From the NCBI GenBank assembly GCA_003696875.1, contig RFHL01000945.1, positions 1 to 11,610 on the forward strand: DNA of 11,610 bases, given 5' to 3'. Shown here piece after piece: positions 1 through 7,867 of this stretch. This stretch comes from Bacteroidota bacterium. GTDB taxonomy: Bacteria > Bacteroidota > Bacteroidia > J057. The notes beneath the pieces are model-generated. The model did no database searches and was not told the DNA's origin. It saw only the letters and a program-made list of their open reading frames with translations. Position numbers and translations under genes: made by a program. Numbering within the stretch: the stretch's first letter is position 1; each line of letters starts with the position of its first letter.

Positions 1-218
1 CCACCAGTGTGGCCATCAACCAGAGCGCGCCCGATGCGCGTACCAGCGATGGCCGCCGCTTCGTGGTCGGCGGCGGCAACGCCCGCGACACCACCGCCTG
101 GCGCTACCGGCCTCAGGCTCCTGGTACCTACTTCTGGAAGGTACAGGCCATTGATGCCGACTACGAAGGCAGCGCCTTCGCGACGGGGAGTTCCTTCACC
201 TTTTCGCCGCCCAGTTTC
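1..218 (+). repeat. Tail of an upstream Fn3-like domain (partial fifth copy)
   Basis: Residues 1-70 match the second half of the four complete Fn3-like domains downstream. They share a 'DGRRFVV' segment (compare DGFRQVV, DGLRRIA, GFRQVA, DGYRRLV), then 'GTYFWKVQAID' and 'DYEGSAFATG', and end in an aromatic-Pro-Pro-x-Phe boundary (compare ERPDF, VRPHF, TPPAF). Because every other Fn3-like domain here follows seven FG-GAP repeats, at least one more propeller probably lies just left of the window. That last step is inference. Confidence 0.8.
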
Positions 219-3200
219 CTCAATGTGACGGCTGAGGCCTTTGGGGAGGTGCCCGATGGTCTGGACGAAGCGGCCGCAGCCTGGGCCGATTATGACACCG
301 ACGGCGACCTGGACCTCCTGGTCGCCGGCCAAACCGACGCTGGTCCCCAGACCCAGCTCTGGCGCAATCAGGGCGACAGCACCTTTGTGCTGGTCGCGGC
401 AGGCCTGACCGGCTTGCGGCAGGCCGCCGTCGCCTGGGGAGATATGGATTTGGATGGAGACCCTGATCTGGTCCTTTCGGGCCTTGATGCTGGCGGACAG
501 GCCCAGACGCTGCTCTATCGCAACAACAATGGCACCTTTGCGGCCCTCAGCACCAGTTTGCCTGCCTTGAGTCAGGGAAGCCTGGCCTGGGGCGACTATG
601 ACTATGACGGGGATGACGACCTGTTGCTCACCGGTGATCAATCCGGCACCCCCTTCACCGCCCTCTATCGCAATGAGGGCGGGAGCCTCGTTGATGCAGG
701 CCTGAGCCTGCCCGGCATCCGCAACGGGATGGGCAGCTGGATCGATTACAATCGGGATGGGTTTCTGGACTTTCTGCTGGCCGGGACCGGCAGCAGCGGG
801 GCATTGGTACAGCTCTACCGCAACGACGGAAACGGGGGGTTCCAGGCCGTTACGAGCCCGGGCATCCTGCCGGCGGACGAGGCCCGCACCGATTGGGCCG
901 ACTATGACCGCGACGGCTATCCCGATCTGCTGATCCTCGGGCAGGGGGCTGTGCGTGTGTACCGCAACCTGTCCGGGAGCGGCAGCTTCACCTCCGCCTT
1001 CACCGCCTTTGGCGGTTCGGGGGTGCTGGGCGGCAGCGCCCGCTGGGGCGATTTCGACGACGACAACCGTCCCGACATCGTCTTCGCCGGCCGCCTGGGC
1101 GGCGGATCCCGGGGCGTACGCCTCTACCGCAACCTATCCAGCGGTCCCGGGCAGACGCAATTCTCCCTGGATGACATCGCCGCCCTGCCCTTGCTGGCGC
1201 AGGACGCGGGGACCCTCGCCTGGGGCGACTATGACCGCGACGGCAAGCTCGACCTTTTCATGGCCGGGCGGCGCAGCACCAGCCCCACCACGCGGGGCTT
1301 CCGCCTGCTCCAGAATGTGGACATAACCCCCAATCAGGTGCCAGACCCGCCTTTCAATCTGGTGGTCAGCCAGGTGGCCGATACCATGAAGTTCAACTGG
1401 CGCCGGCCCGCCAATGGCTTGGGCTTTTCCTATAACCTCTACGTTAGCTCGACCAATGGCACTGGCGACGTGGTCGCCCCGCTGGCGGAGCTCTCCGATG
1501 GCTTTCGGCAGGTAGTTCGCCTGGGCAATACCGTACAGGATACCAGTTGGAACCTCGCCAACCTGCCCGACGGCGCCTATTCTTGGGGGGTTCAGGCCAT
1601 TGGGCCTGACTTCGAGGGGTCGGCTTTTACGGCTGGTCCTGGCTTTACGTATGAACGGCCCGATTTTGTGCAGGTGAATGGGCAGAACCTGAGCACGAGC
1701 GTACCCGTGGGGGTACGCTACGCCTCGCTGAGCTGGGCCGACACTGACGGAGACCGTGATCTGGATCTGCTGGTCATGGGCGAAACGGGGGGCGGCACTG
1801 CCCGCACCACCGTGCTGCAGAACAATGATGGCGTATTGACCTACAACCCCGACTGGGACAGCGACCTGGAGAACCTGCGTTTTGGCGCGGCGGCCTGGGC
1901 CGATTACGACCTCGACGGAGATCCTGACCTGTTGCTGGTAGGGGAAACCGCCGCTGTGGGCGGGGCCGGGGCTGGCAGTCCCCGCGCCACCCTCTACCGC
2001 AACGATGGTACGGGCCGCTTTGTCCCCGATGCCCGGGGCGACTCCCTACCCGGCCTCACCCTCGCGGCCCTGGCCTGGGCCGACTACGACAACGATGGGG
2101 ACCCGGACCTCGTCCTTACGGGTCGCCGCGATGGTAGCCCCTACACCGCCCTTTTCCTCAACGAAGACAGCCTGCTGCGCCAAGATCCCCGCACCGTCCT
2201 ACCCGGCGTGGAAGATGGCTCGGTCGACTGGGCCGACTTTGACCAGGATGGCGATATGGACCTGGTGATCAGTGGTCGTACGAGCACGGGTAGGATCACA
2301 CAGATCTACCGAAACCGGGGTTTTCGGGGGGATTTTGAGCCGGTACCCGGTCTCAGTCTGCCCGGGCTGGATGCCTCCAGCGTCCGCTGGGGCGACTACA
2401 ACCGGGATGGCTTTCCCGACCTGCTGATCAGTGGCGAAACCCAGGATGGCAGCCCGGCGCCCTTGACCGCCCTCTATGTGTATGCGCCCGGTAGCGGCCT
2501 TTTTGTCGAAGAAACGGGACTAAACCTGCCCGGCCTCAAAAGCGGTCAAGCCGCTTGGGGCGACTATGATGATGATGGCTATACAGACCTGATTCTCACC
2601 GGGCGCCTGGCCAATGGCAGTCGCACGGCCCGTCTGTTCCGCAACCAGGCCGGTGCCGGCCTGGAGGCCCGCACCATCACCGATGCAGCCCTGACCGGGG
2701 CCGATGCCTCGTCCGATGTGGCCTGGGGGGATTTTGATGCAGATGGCAAGCTCGACTTTGCCCTGACCGGAGCGGGAAGTGGAGCGATTCCCTTCCTGCA
2801 CCTCTACCGCAACCTCGACTCGGCGCTAAATGTCGCGCCGCCGGTCCCGGTACCGGCTAGTGTTGTGGCCACGGCTGATTCCGTCGTCCTTAGCTGGACG
2901 CTGCCCGGCCCCACCGAGGGCCGCACCTACAACCTGTGGGTAGGCAGCAGCCCGCTGGGAAATGAGGTGATGAGCCCCCTGGCACAGGCCGATGGCCTGC
3001 GAAGAATCGCTTGGACCGGAAACGTGGGCGCCCGGACGGCCTATCGCTTGAGTGATTTGCCCGCCGGAACCTACTACTGGCAGGTACAGACCATAGATCC
3101 CGACCTGGAAGGCTCGGCCTTTTCTGCGCCGGACACCTTTACCTTTGTACGGCCACACTTTATCGACCATACGGCGGTCGTCTTTGACAGCCTCTATCCC

Positions 3201-6200
3201 GGCGGCTTGCATAAGAGCGCCCTGGCCTGGGGCGATTACAATGGCGATGGGTATCTGGACCTGGCCGTTTCGGGTGAAGATGACTCCGGACAGCTGGCGG
3301 TCTTTCTCCTAAAGAGCCGGGATGGGCTCCGACTAGAGCCCGATGCCCTGGCGGCTACCAATATTCTGCCGGTGAGGCATGGTGCGTTGGCCTGGGGAGA
3401 CCCTGATCGTGATGGTAATCTGGACCTGGCCGTCGTAGGAGAAAGCAACAGCGGTGCCTCGGCCTTTGTGTATTACAGCGACGGCAATGCCTTTGTGCAA
3501 GTGGATGTAGGGCTGCCTGCTCTGCAGGCGGGCAAGGTAGCCTGGGTCGATGTCGATAATGATGGTCTGCAAGACCTCTTTCTCAGTGGTACCGGCAGTG
3601 ATGGCAACCCCCTCACGGCCCTTTTCCTGAATCAGGATGGGCAGACCTTTACCGCCGCCAGCCAGAGCTTTGTCGCGGTTGCCGATGGGGATTTTGCCTG
3701 GGCAGATCTGGACCGGGATCGTCGCCTGGACCTGGTTCTGGGGGGATCAGACGGTGCCGGCGCGCCGGTTTTGGCTGTGTATCTCAACAACCGCAACGGG
3801 ACCTTTCGAAAGGTGACCAACCCCTTGCCCGGGGGCGTGGTGGCACCGGGCCCGGTTCGGCTGGACCTGGGCGATGTGGACCGTGATGGCTATGCCGATC
3901 TGGTCTGGGCCGGTGGGGCGAATACGCCGGGGACCACCCTGCTCCGAAACCTGGCCGACAGTACCGGCCGTTTTGGCCTGTGGAATAATCCGGGTGACTT
4001 GCCGGCCCTTGGGGCCGGGAGCCTGGCCTTCGGCGATTATAATGAAGATGGTTTCCCCGATCTGATGATGGCCGGAGCAGATGGAGGCGGAGTTTTGCAG
4101 GCAGGCATTTATCGCAATGAGTCGGGGACCGGATTTGCCTTTGATACGCTGGCCAGCCTGGATCTGCCTGCATTTGGGGAGGGCATGGCCGTCTGGGGAG
4201 ACTACAACCGGGATGGCAAGCTGGACCTTGCCCTCAGCGGAGGCGCGGGCGGCAGTTCGCTGCTGCAGCTATTTCGCAACGATGAGCCTACGCCCAATGT
4301 GCCTGCGAAGGCTCCGAGCGGGCTGGGCGAGCAGCCCAGTGGCAGCAGCATGATCCTTACCTGGGAGCCCGCAGCCTACGATTCGCTTACAGCCCTGGGC
4401 CTGTCCTACAATGTATTTGTCGGGACCGCAGACCGTACCGGTGATGTGGTGGCCCCGCTGGCCCTTACTGACCTGCGCGCTGCGGGTTTCCGGCAGGTGG
4501 CGGCCATCGGGCCCGGGAGTTCCCGGCCCGAGTTTGTGGTGGAAGGCCTGGAAGAAGGCCTGCGCTACTACTGGGGGGTACAAGTCGTGGAGCCGGATCT
4601 GGAAGGCTCTCCCTTTGCGGTGCGCGATTTCCTGTTTACCCCGCCAGCCTTTGAAGACATCACGGGGGACCTCTTTCCCGGCGGCCGCCCGCAGGGCGTC
4701 AGCGAGAGTGCGATTGCCCTGGCTGACTATGACAACGACGGCGATCTGGATATCGCCGCCATGGGTCAGGCTTCGCTCAACAACAATGTGACCCAGTTTT
4801 TCCGGCGCACCCCTACCGGCTATGAGCCGGATGCCGCCGCAGCCAACCTGGTGCCAGGCCTGGCGCTGGGAGACCTGGCCTGGGGAGACTACGACAACGA
4901 CGGCGACCTGGACCTGGTCGTTGCTGGTCGCAACAGTGCGGGAGACTTTGTCGCCCAGCTGTACGACAATACCGATGGGGCCCTGAGCCTGAATACCCAG
5001 GCAGAGGAGGTTCTTACTGGCGTGGCCCGGGCGGCGCTGGCCTGGGGAGATGGAGACAACGACGGAGATCTGGACCTGGTCATTACGGGTAGCCTGCTCA
5101 ATGGAACCCCCAGCACCCGCTACTACCGCAATGATGCGGGGCGGCTGGTCAGGGATGCCGATCGCTCGGCGGTGCTGGCAGATGTGGCCGATGGCGACGT
5201 CGCCTGGGGCGACTATGACAGCGATGGGGACCAGGACCTCGCCCTCACCGGGGCGAGCGGGTCGGGGGGGGCCACCCACATCTACCGCAATGAAGGAGGC
5301 ACCTTCGTGTTGCACGCCGAGTTGGCCCAACTGCGGGCTGCTTCGCTGGCCTGGGGAGATTTTGACAACCTGGGCTACCTGAGCTTGGTTGTGTGTGGGG
5401 AAAATCTGGAGACCAACGCTCCCTTCTCCCGGCTGTACCGGGTCAATCCGGCCGGAAACCAATTTGCCTTTGAGCCTGATACCACCCTGGCCCTGTTGCC
5501 GGTCTATCAGGGCAGCCTGGCCGTGGCCGACTACGACGACAATGGGTTTCTGGACATCCTGCTGTCTGGCAAGGCCAGCCTTACCGGGGATGCCCGTGAG
5601 ACCAAGGCGTACCGCACCCTGGCGGCGGGAACCATTGAGGAGGACCTCCGCACCTCGGAGGAGCTTCGGGGCCTGGACCTCGGGGCCCTGGCCTTTGGAG
5701 ACCATAACCAGGACCAGAAGCTGGACTTTTTCATGACCGGCCGGGCCGACTCGGCCCGCCTGGCCTTCCTGGTTTACCAGAACATCGACCCGGCTCCCAA
5801 TGTGACGCCGGCAGCGCCTACCCAGCTCCAGGTGAGCTTTGACGGGCCGGAGGTCACCTTCCGCTGGCAGCCGCCGGCGGGCTACGGTCCGGAGACCGTC
5901 TTTGGCCTCACCTACAACCTGTACCTCGGCAGCGCCGCCAATCCCTCGGCGGTGCAGGATCCCGCCGCCGCCGTCGGCGGCGCCCATGACGGCTACCGGC
6001 GCCTCGTTTACCAGGGGAATGCCGGCCACGGCCTCAGCTGGACCTTGACCGATCTGGAAGATGGCGACTACGTCTGGAGTGTGCAGGTAGTCGATCCTGA
6101 CTTCGAAGGCTCGGCCTTTGCCGAGGCTCAGTCCTTCGCCTTTGTCAATCCCTATCCCGTGATGGCCGATTCCCTTTTTGCTACCATCTTCAACGATGGG

Positions 6201-7769
6201 CAGGACCAAGCCGAGAACTGGATTGAATTAGCCAGCGATTCCCTCCTCCGCGATGTGCGGTTCTTCTATAAAGGGATTGCCTCGCCTGACTGGGACTCGC
6301 TTGTGATCACGGGCAATGGTCTCCGTTACGAGGCACCCGTGACCCTGACGCAGGTGGATGAGATGGGACTGGAGTACTTCTTTGAAGCCCGCAGCATCTT
6401 TCCCGGATTTGTCACCCGCACCGATACCCAGTATTGCTGGCGCTACTATGCGGGGGGGCTGACGGTCGAAAACCTGCGCTTTGGCAAGGACGTGACCGAC
6501 TACAACATCGTTTCGGTGCCGCTGGATCTGGACAGTCCCGACATCGCCAGCACCATCGAGGATGACTTTGAGGCATACAACGTCTACCAATGGCGCATCT
6601 GGCGCTTTGCGGGTGGGACCAGCACCGAGTATGGCTCGGGTTTGGATCAGCTGGTACCCGGCGAGGGCTACTGGTTGATTACCAAAGAAGCCCGTTCCTT
6701 CAATACAGGGTCAGGAGAAGTGGTGCATGCCCGGGACGGCGCACCCTGGGAACTGCCGCTCCAGGCAGGCTGGAACCAGATCGGCAACCCTTATCCCTTC
6801 CGGATTGTGTGGTCTGATGTGATGGACCCTGCTCTGAACCCGGGTGCAGCGGATGTCCTCGACAGCCTGGTGCTCTATCGGGATGAAGGCTACATCCCGG
6901 GAGACGGGATCGACGCCTTCCGTGGCGCCATGATCTTTGCCGATCAGCCGTACAGCTTGCGGATTCCCGTGCGGAAAAACCCCTCCGTACGCCGGGTTGC
7001 TGGCGAGGGCGTGGCCACGGTACCCATAGGTCCCCTGGCCAGCGAGCGCTGGCAGGTGCCGCTGGTCCTGCGTTCAGGCACCCTACGCTATCCCTTTGGA
7101 GGCGTGGGCATGCACCCGGATGCCTCCGAAAGCCGCGATCCCCATGATGCCATCGCCTTGCCGCGCCTGCCGCAGTACCTGGATCTGAACATGGCCCACC
7201 CCGAGTACTTTGCCCCCCGCTTTAGCCGGGACATCGTCCCGCCGGCAGGCTCCTACGTGTGGGATCTGACGGTGGAGAGCAACCTGGCCGATGAGGAAAT
7301 CTGGCTGGAGTGGGATAACCGGGCGTTTGGACAGGGAGACAAAAAGCTGATTCTGTTTGATGTTGAGCGGCAATTGCCGGTGGATATGGCCGAGGTGGAC
7401 CGCTACCTGTCCATCGGTACCGAAAGCGTGCGGCCCTTCCGCATCTACTATGGGACCGAGGCCTGGCTGGCCGAGGTGCTCCAACCGGAGGCGGTTCACC
7501 TGGGATTGGCCTATCCCAACCCGGCCGAGGGACCCGTCTTTTTGCCCTTTGCTTTGCCGCCCTCCACGGTTGACTACGATGTAAGCCTGCGCATCCTGAC
7601 CCTGGACGGGCGTGTGGTGGCCCAGCCGCTGCATACGCAGCTGCCGGGTGGTTTTCATCGGGTGCGATGGGATCGAGCTGGACAGGCCGCCGGGGTTTAC
7701 CTGTATCAATTGGATGTAAATCAATCAGATAGTCACTATCGGAAAACCCAGCGCATGATTCTGCACTAG
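1..7769 (+). CDS. Giant FG-GAP/VCBS beta-propeller and Fn3-like repeat protein with T9SS C-terminal sorting domain (5' partial)
   Basis: The frame is open from the left edge (first full codon at base 3) to the TAG at 7767-7769. The GTG at base 9 lies inside a domain and is not the start; the real start and signal peptide are upstream of the window. Numbering residues from base 9: 1-70 tail of an Fn3-like domain; then four modules, each of seven FG-GAP/VCBS repeats (typically W-[AG]-D-[YF]-D-x-D-G-x-x-D-L) plus an Fn3-like domain (about 442-550, 941-1050, 1430-1547, 1931-2046); a non-repeat region 2047-2497; and a T9SS sorting domain 2498-2586. FG-GAP repeats are the blades of integrin-alpha-type propellers, and their D-x-D-x-D-G-x-x-D loops bind Ca2+. 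T9SS cargo crosses the outer membrane and is usually released or anchored after the C-terminal domain is removed. No catalytic domain was recognised, so an adhesive, binding or structural role is inferred. Family and export route are secure; ligand and exact role are unknown. Confidence 0.93.
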   Translation, partial: TSVAINQSAPDARTSDGRRFVVGGGNARDTTAWRYRPQAPGTYFWKVQAIDADYEGSAFATGSSFTFSPPSFLNVTAEAFGEVPDGLDEAAAAWADYDTDGDLDLLVAGQTDAGPQTQLWRNQGDSTFVLVAAGLTGLRQAAVAWGDMDLDGDPDLVLSGLDAGGQAQTLLYRNNNGTFAALSTSLPALSQGSLAWGDYDYDGDDDLLLTGDQSGTPFTALYRNEGGSLVDAGLSLPGIRNGMGSWIDYNRDGFLDFLLAGTGSSGALVQLYRNDGNGGFQAVTSPGILPADEARTDWADYDRDGYPDLLILGQGAVRVYRNLSGSGSFTSAFTAFGGSGVLGGSARWGDFDDDNRPDIVFAGRLGGGSRGVRLYRNLSSGPGQTQFSLDDIAALPLLAQDAGTLAWGDYDRDGKLDLFMAGRRSTSPTTRGFRLLQNVDITPNQVPDPPFNLVVSQVADTMKFNWRRPANGLGFSYNLYVSSTNGTGDVVAPLAELSDGFRQVVRLGNTVQDTSWNLANLPDGAYSWGVQAIGPDFEGSAFTAGPGFTYERPDFVQVNGQNLSTSVPVGVRYASLSWADTDGDRDLDLLVMGETGGGTARTTVLQNNDGVLTYNPDWDSDLENLRFGAAAWADYDLDGDPDLLLVGETAAVGGAGAGSPRATLYRNDGTGRFVPDARGDSLPGLTLAALAWADYDNDGDPDLVLTGRRDGSPYTALFLNEDSLLRQDPRTVLPGVEDGSVDWADFDQDGDMDLVISGRTSTGRITQIYRNRGFRGDFEPVPGLSLPGLDASSVRWGDYNRDGFPDLLISGETQDGSPAPLTALYVYAPGSGLFVEETGLNLPGLKSGQAAWGDYDDDGYTDLILTGRLANGSRTARLFRNQAGAGLEARTITDAALTGADASSDVAWGDFDADGKLDFALTGAGSGAIPFLHLYRNLDSALNVAPPVPVPASVVATADSVVLSWTLPGPTEGRTYNLWVGSSPLGNEVMSPLAQADGLRRIAWTGNVGARTAYRLSDLPAGTYYWQVQTIDPDLEGSAFSAPDTFTFVRPHFIDHTAVVFDSLYPGGLHKSALAWGDYNGDGYLDLAVSGEDDSGQLAVFLLKSRDGLRLEPDALAATNILPVRHGALAWGDPDRDGNLDLAVVGESNSGASAFVYYSDGNAFVQVDVGLPALQAGKVAWVDVDNDGLQDLFLSGTGSDGNPLTALFLNQDGQTFTAASQSFVAVADGDFAWADLDRDRRLDLVLGGSDGAGAPVLAVYLNNRNGTFRKVTNPLPGGVVAPGPVRLDLGDVDRDGYADLVWAGGANTPGTTLLRNLADSTGRFGLWNNPGDLPALGAGSLAFGDYNEDGFPDLMMAGADGGGVLQAGIYRNESGTGFAFDTLASLDLPAFGEGMAVWGDYNRDGKLDLALSGGAGGSSLLQLFRNDEPTPNVPAKAPSGLGEQPSGSSMILTWEPAAYDSLTALGLSYNVFVGTADRTGDVVAPLALTDLRAAGFRQVAAIGPGSSRPEFVVEGLEEGLRYYWGVQVVEPDLEGSPFAVRDFLFTPPAFEDITGDLFPGGRPQGVSESAIALADYDNDGDLDIAAMGQASLNNNVTQFFRRTPTGYEPDAAAANLVPGLALGDLAWGDYDNDGDLDLVVAGRNSAGDFVAQLYDNTDGALSLNTQAEEVLTGVARAALAWGDGDNDGDLDLVITGSLLNGTPSTRYYRNDAGRLVRDADRSAVLADVADGDVAWGDYDSDGDQDLALTGASGSGGATHIYRNEGGTFVLHAELAQLRAASLAWGDFDNLGYLSLVVCGENLETNAPFSRLYRVNPAGNQFAFEPDTTLALLPVYQGSLAVADYDDNGFLDILLSGKASLTGDARETKAYRTLAAGTIEEDLRTSEELRGLDLGALAFGDHNQDQKLDFFMTGRADSARLAFLVYQNIDPAPNVTPAAPTQLQVSFDGPEVTFRWQPPAGYGPETVFGLTYNLYLGSAANPSAVQDPAAAVGGAHDGYRRLVYQGNAGHGLSWTLTDLEDGDYVWSVQVVDPDFEGSAFAEAQSFAFVNPYPVMADSLFATIFNDGQDQAENWIELASDSLLRDVRFFYKGIASPDWDSLVITGNGLRYEAPVTLTQVDEMGLEYFFEARSIFPGFVTRTDTQYCWRYYAGGLTVENLRFGKDVTDYNIVSVPLDLDSPDIASTIEDDFEAYNVYQWRIWRFAGGTSTEYGSGLDQLVPGEGYWLITKEARSFNTGSGEVVHARDGAPWELPLQAGWNQIGNPYPFRIVWSDVMDPALNPGAADVLDSLVLYRDEGYIPGDGIDAFRGAMIFADQPYSLRIPVRKNPSVRRVAGEGVATVPIGPLASERWQVPLVLRSGTLRYPFGGVGMHPDASESRDPHDAIALPRLPQYLDLNMAHPEYFAPRFSRDIVPPAGSYVWDLTVESNLADEEIWLEWDNRAFGQGDKKLILFDVERQLPVDMAEVDRYLSIGTESVRPFRIYYGTEAWLAEVLQPEAVHLGLAYPNPAEGPVFLPFALPPSTVDYDVSLRILTLDGRVVAQPLHTQLPGGFHRVRWDRAGQAAGVYLYQLDVNQSDSHYRKTQRMILH
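219..1664 (+). repeat. Module 1: seven FG-GAP repeats plus Fn3-like domain
   Basis: Blade motifs begin at residues 92, 143, 194, 244, 296, 346 and 405. The Ca2+-type loops are, in order, DYDTDGDLD, DMDLDGDPD, DYDYDGDDD, DYNRDGFLD, DYDRDGYPD, DFDDDNRPD and DYDRDGKLD. Blade 6 has lost the loop glycine (G to N). Most blades also carry a late 'LYRN' strand. The Fn3-like domain (about 442-550) starts at Asn-Gln-Val-Pro and contains 'FNWRRP' and 'YSWGVQAIGPDFEGSAF'. Blade spacing is 50-59 residues, as expected for FG-GAP repeats. Confidence 0.88.
1665..3155 (+). repeat. Module 2: seven FG-GAP repeats plus Fn3-like domain
   Basis: Blade motifs begin at residues 576, 630, 690, 741, 794, 850 and 906. 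The loops are DTDGDRDLD, DYDLDGDPD, DYDNDGDPD, DFDQDGDMD, DYNRDGFPD, DYDDDGYTD and DFDADGKLD. Blade 1 departs from consensus (Arg where Gly is usual). The Fn3-like domain (about 941-1050) opens with Asn-Val-Ala-Pro and contains 'VVLSWTLP' and 'YYWQVQTIDPDLEGSAF'. Blade 1 sits 484 residues after blade 1 of the previous module. Confidence 0.88.
3156..4649 (+). repeat. Module 3: seven FG-GAP repeats plus Fn3-like domain
   Basis: Blade motifs begin at residues 1074, 1129, 1179, 1231, 1287, 1341 and 1396. The loops are DYNGDGYLD, DPDRDGNLD, DVDNDGLQD, DLDRDRRLD, DVDRDGYAD, DYNEDGFPD and DYNRDGKLD. Blade 4 has Arg in place of the loop Gly. Blades 5 and 6 begin Leu-Gly-Asp and Phe-Gly-Asp rather than Trp-Gly-Asp. 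The Fn3-like domain (about 1430-1547) opens with Asn-Val-Pro and contains 'MILTWEP' and 'YYWGVQVVEPDLEGSPF'. Confidence 0.88.
4650..6146 (+). repeat. Module 4: seven FG-GAP repeats, three with degraded loops, plus Fn3-like domain
   Basis: Blade motifs begin at residues 1571, 1625, 1679, 1733, 1782, 1839 and 1896. Loops 1-4 are canonical (DYDNDGDLD twice, DGDNDGDLD, DYDSDGDQD). Loops 5-7 are degraded: DFDNLGYLS lacks two acidic ligands, DYDDNGFLD has Asn for Asp, and DHNQDQKLD lacks the Gly. This is the only module with consecutive non-consensus loops. The Fn3-like domain (about 1931-2046) opens with Asn-Val-Thr-Pro and contains 'VTFRWQPP' and 'YVWSVQVVDPDFEGSAF'. Confidence 0.87.
6147..7499 (+). 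other. Non-repeat C-terminal region between the last Fn3-like domain and the T9SS signal
   Basis: Residues 2047-2497 contain no FG-GAP motif. The first ~110 residues (with 'FYKGIASPDWDS' and 'LEYFFEARS') look like a beta-sandwich. A second block carries 'YNIVSVPLDL' (2165), 'WRIWRF', 'PGEGYWLI' (about 2217) and 'GWNQIGNPYPF' (2254). I recognise this pattern from C-terminal regions of other large secreted Bacteroidota proteins, where it precedes the sorting domain, but I know of no assigned function. The remainder to 2497 is beta-rich and unassigned. A structural stalk or spacer is a guess. Confidence 0.55.
7500..7766 (+). other. T9SS type A C-terminal sorting domain (TIGR04183-like)
   Basis: The last 89 residues (2498-2586) show the usual order of motifs: 'AYPNPAEG', a short beta strand 'VSLRILTLDGRVV', then 'GFHRVRWDRAGQAAGVYLY' and a terminal strand ending 'YRKTQRMILH'. 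This is the pattern of the Bacteroidota Por/T9SS sorting domain, which directs passage through the SprA outer-membrane channel and is normally removed by the sortase PorU. It places the mature protein outside the cell, released or surface-anchored. Confidence 0.93.
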
Positions 7770-7790
7770 GTGTTCTTTGCCCGTAGCCGT

Positions 7791-7821
7791 TTTTGAAATC
7801 GAGGGATTCTCCGTACCTTCG
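7791..7821 (+). promoter_or_regulatory. Candidate Bacteroidota-type promoter for the downstream gene
   Basis: TTTTG at 7791-7795 could serve as the -33 element and TACCTTCG at 7814-7821 as the -7 element. The Bacteroidota consensus is TTTG, about 19-21 bases, then TAnnTTTG. Here the spacing is 18 bases and the -7 matches five of its six fixed positions. Transcription would start near 7828, giving a leader of about 95 bases before the ATG at 7923. The -7 box falls inside the loop of the 7801-7845 inverted repeat, so the two roles may conflict. Seen by eye only. Confidence 0.4.
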
Positions 7822-7845
7822 TAAAGGATTTTCGGGGAGTCCCTC
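7801..7845 (+). terminator. Inverted repeat, possible terminator of the propeller gene
   Basis: Arms GAGGGATTCTCC (7801-7812) and GGGGAGTCCCTC (7834-7845) pair over 12 positions with two G-U wobbles. Inside the 21-base loop, CCTT (7816-7819) can pair with AAGG (7824-7827) around a CGTA tetraloop. The hairpin lies 31 bases after the stop codon and is followed by a weak T-rich run (TTTACATTT). Position and stem strength suit a terminator; the poor T tract leaves room for another role. Confidence 0.45.
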
Positions 7846-7867
7846 TTTACATTTCGCCCAAATACTC

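Noticed and set aside
9..11. GTG at base 9 as the start codon of the first gene
   Set aside because: The frame is open upstream to the window edge, and the residues here lie in the middle of an Fn3-like domain. There is no signal peptide, which a T9SS protein needs.
4269..6209. A 646-codon open frame on the minus strand
   Set aside because: It lies wholly opposite the FG-GAP modules. Its translation is the antisense image of repeated D-G-D and W-G-D codons (runs such as VVVIVSPGQ), with no domain of its own. GC-rich repeated codons keep the antisense frame open by chance.
7848..7855. TACATTTC as an alternative -7 promoter box
   Set aside because: It resembles TAnnTTTG, but no TTTG-like -33 element lies at a suitable distance upstream, so the 7791-7821 pair is the better candidate.
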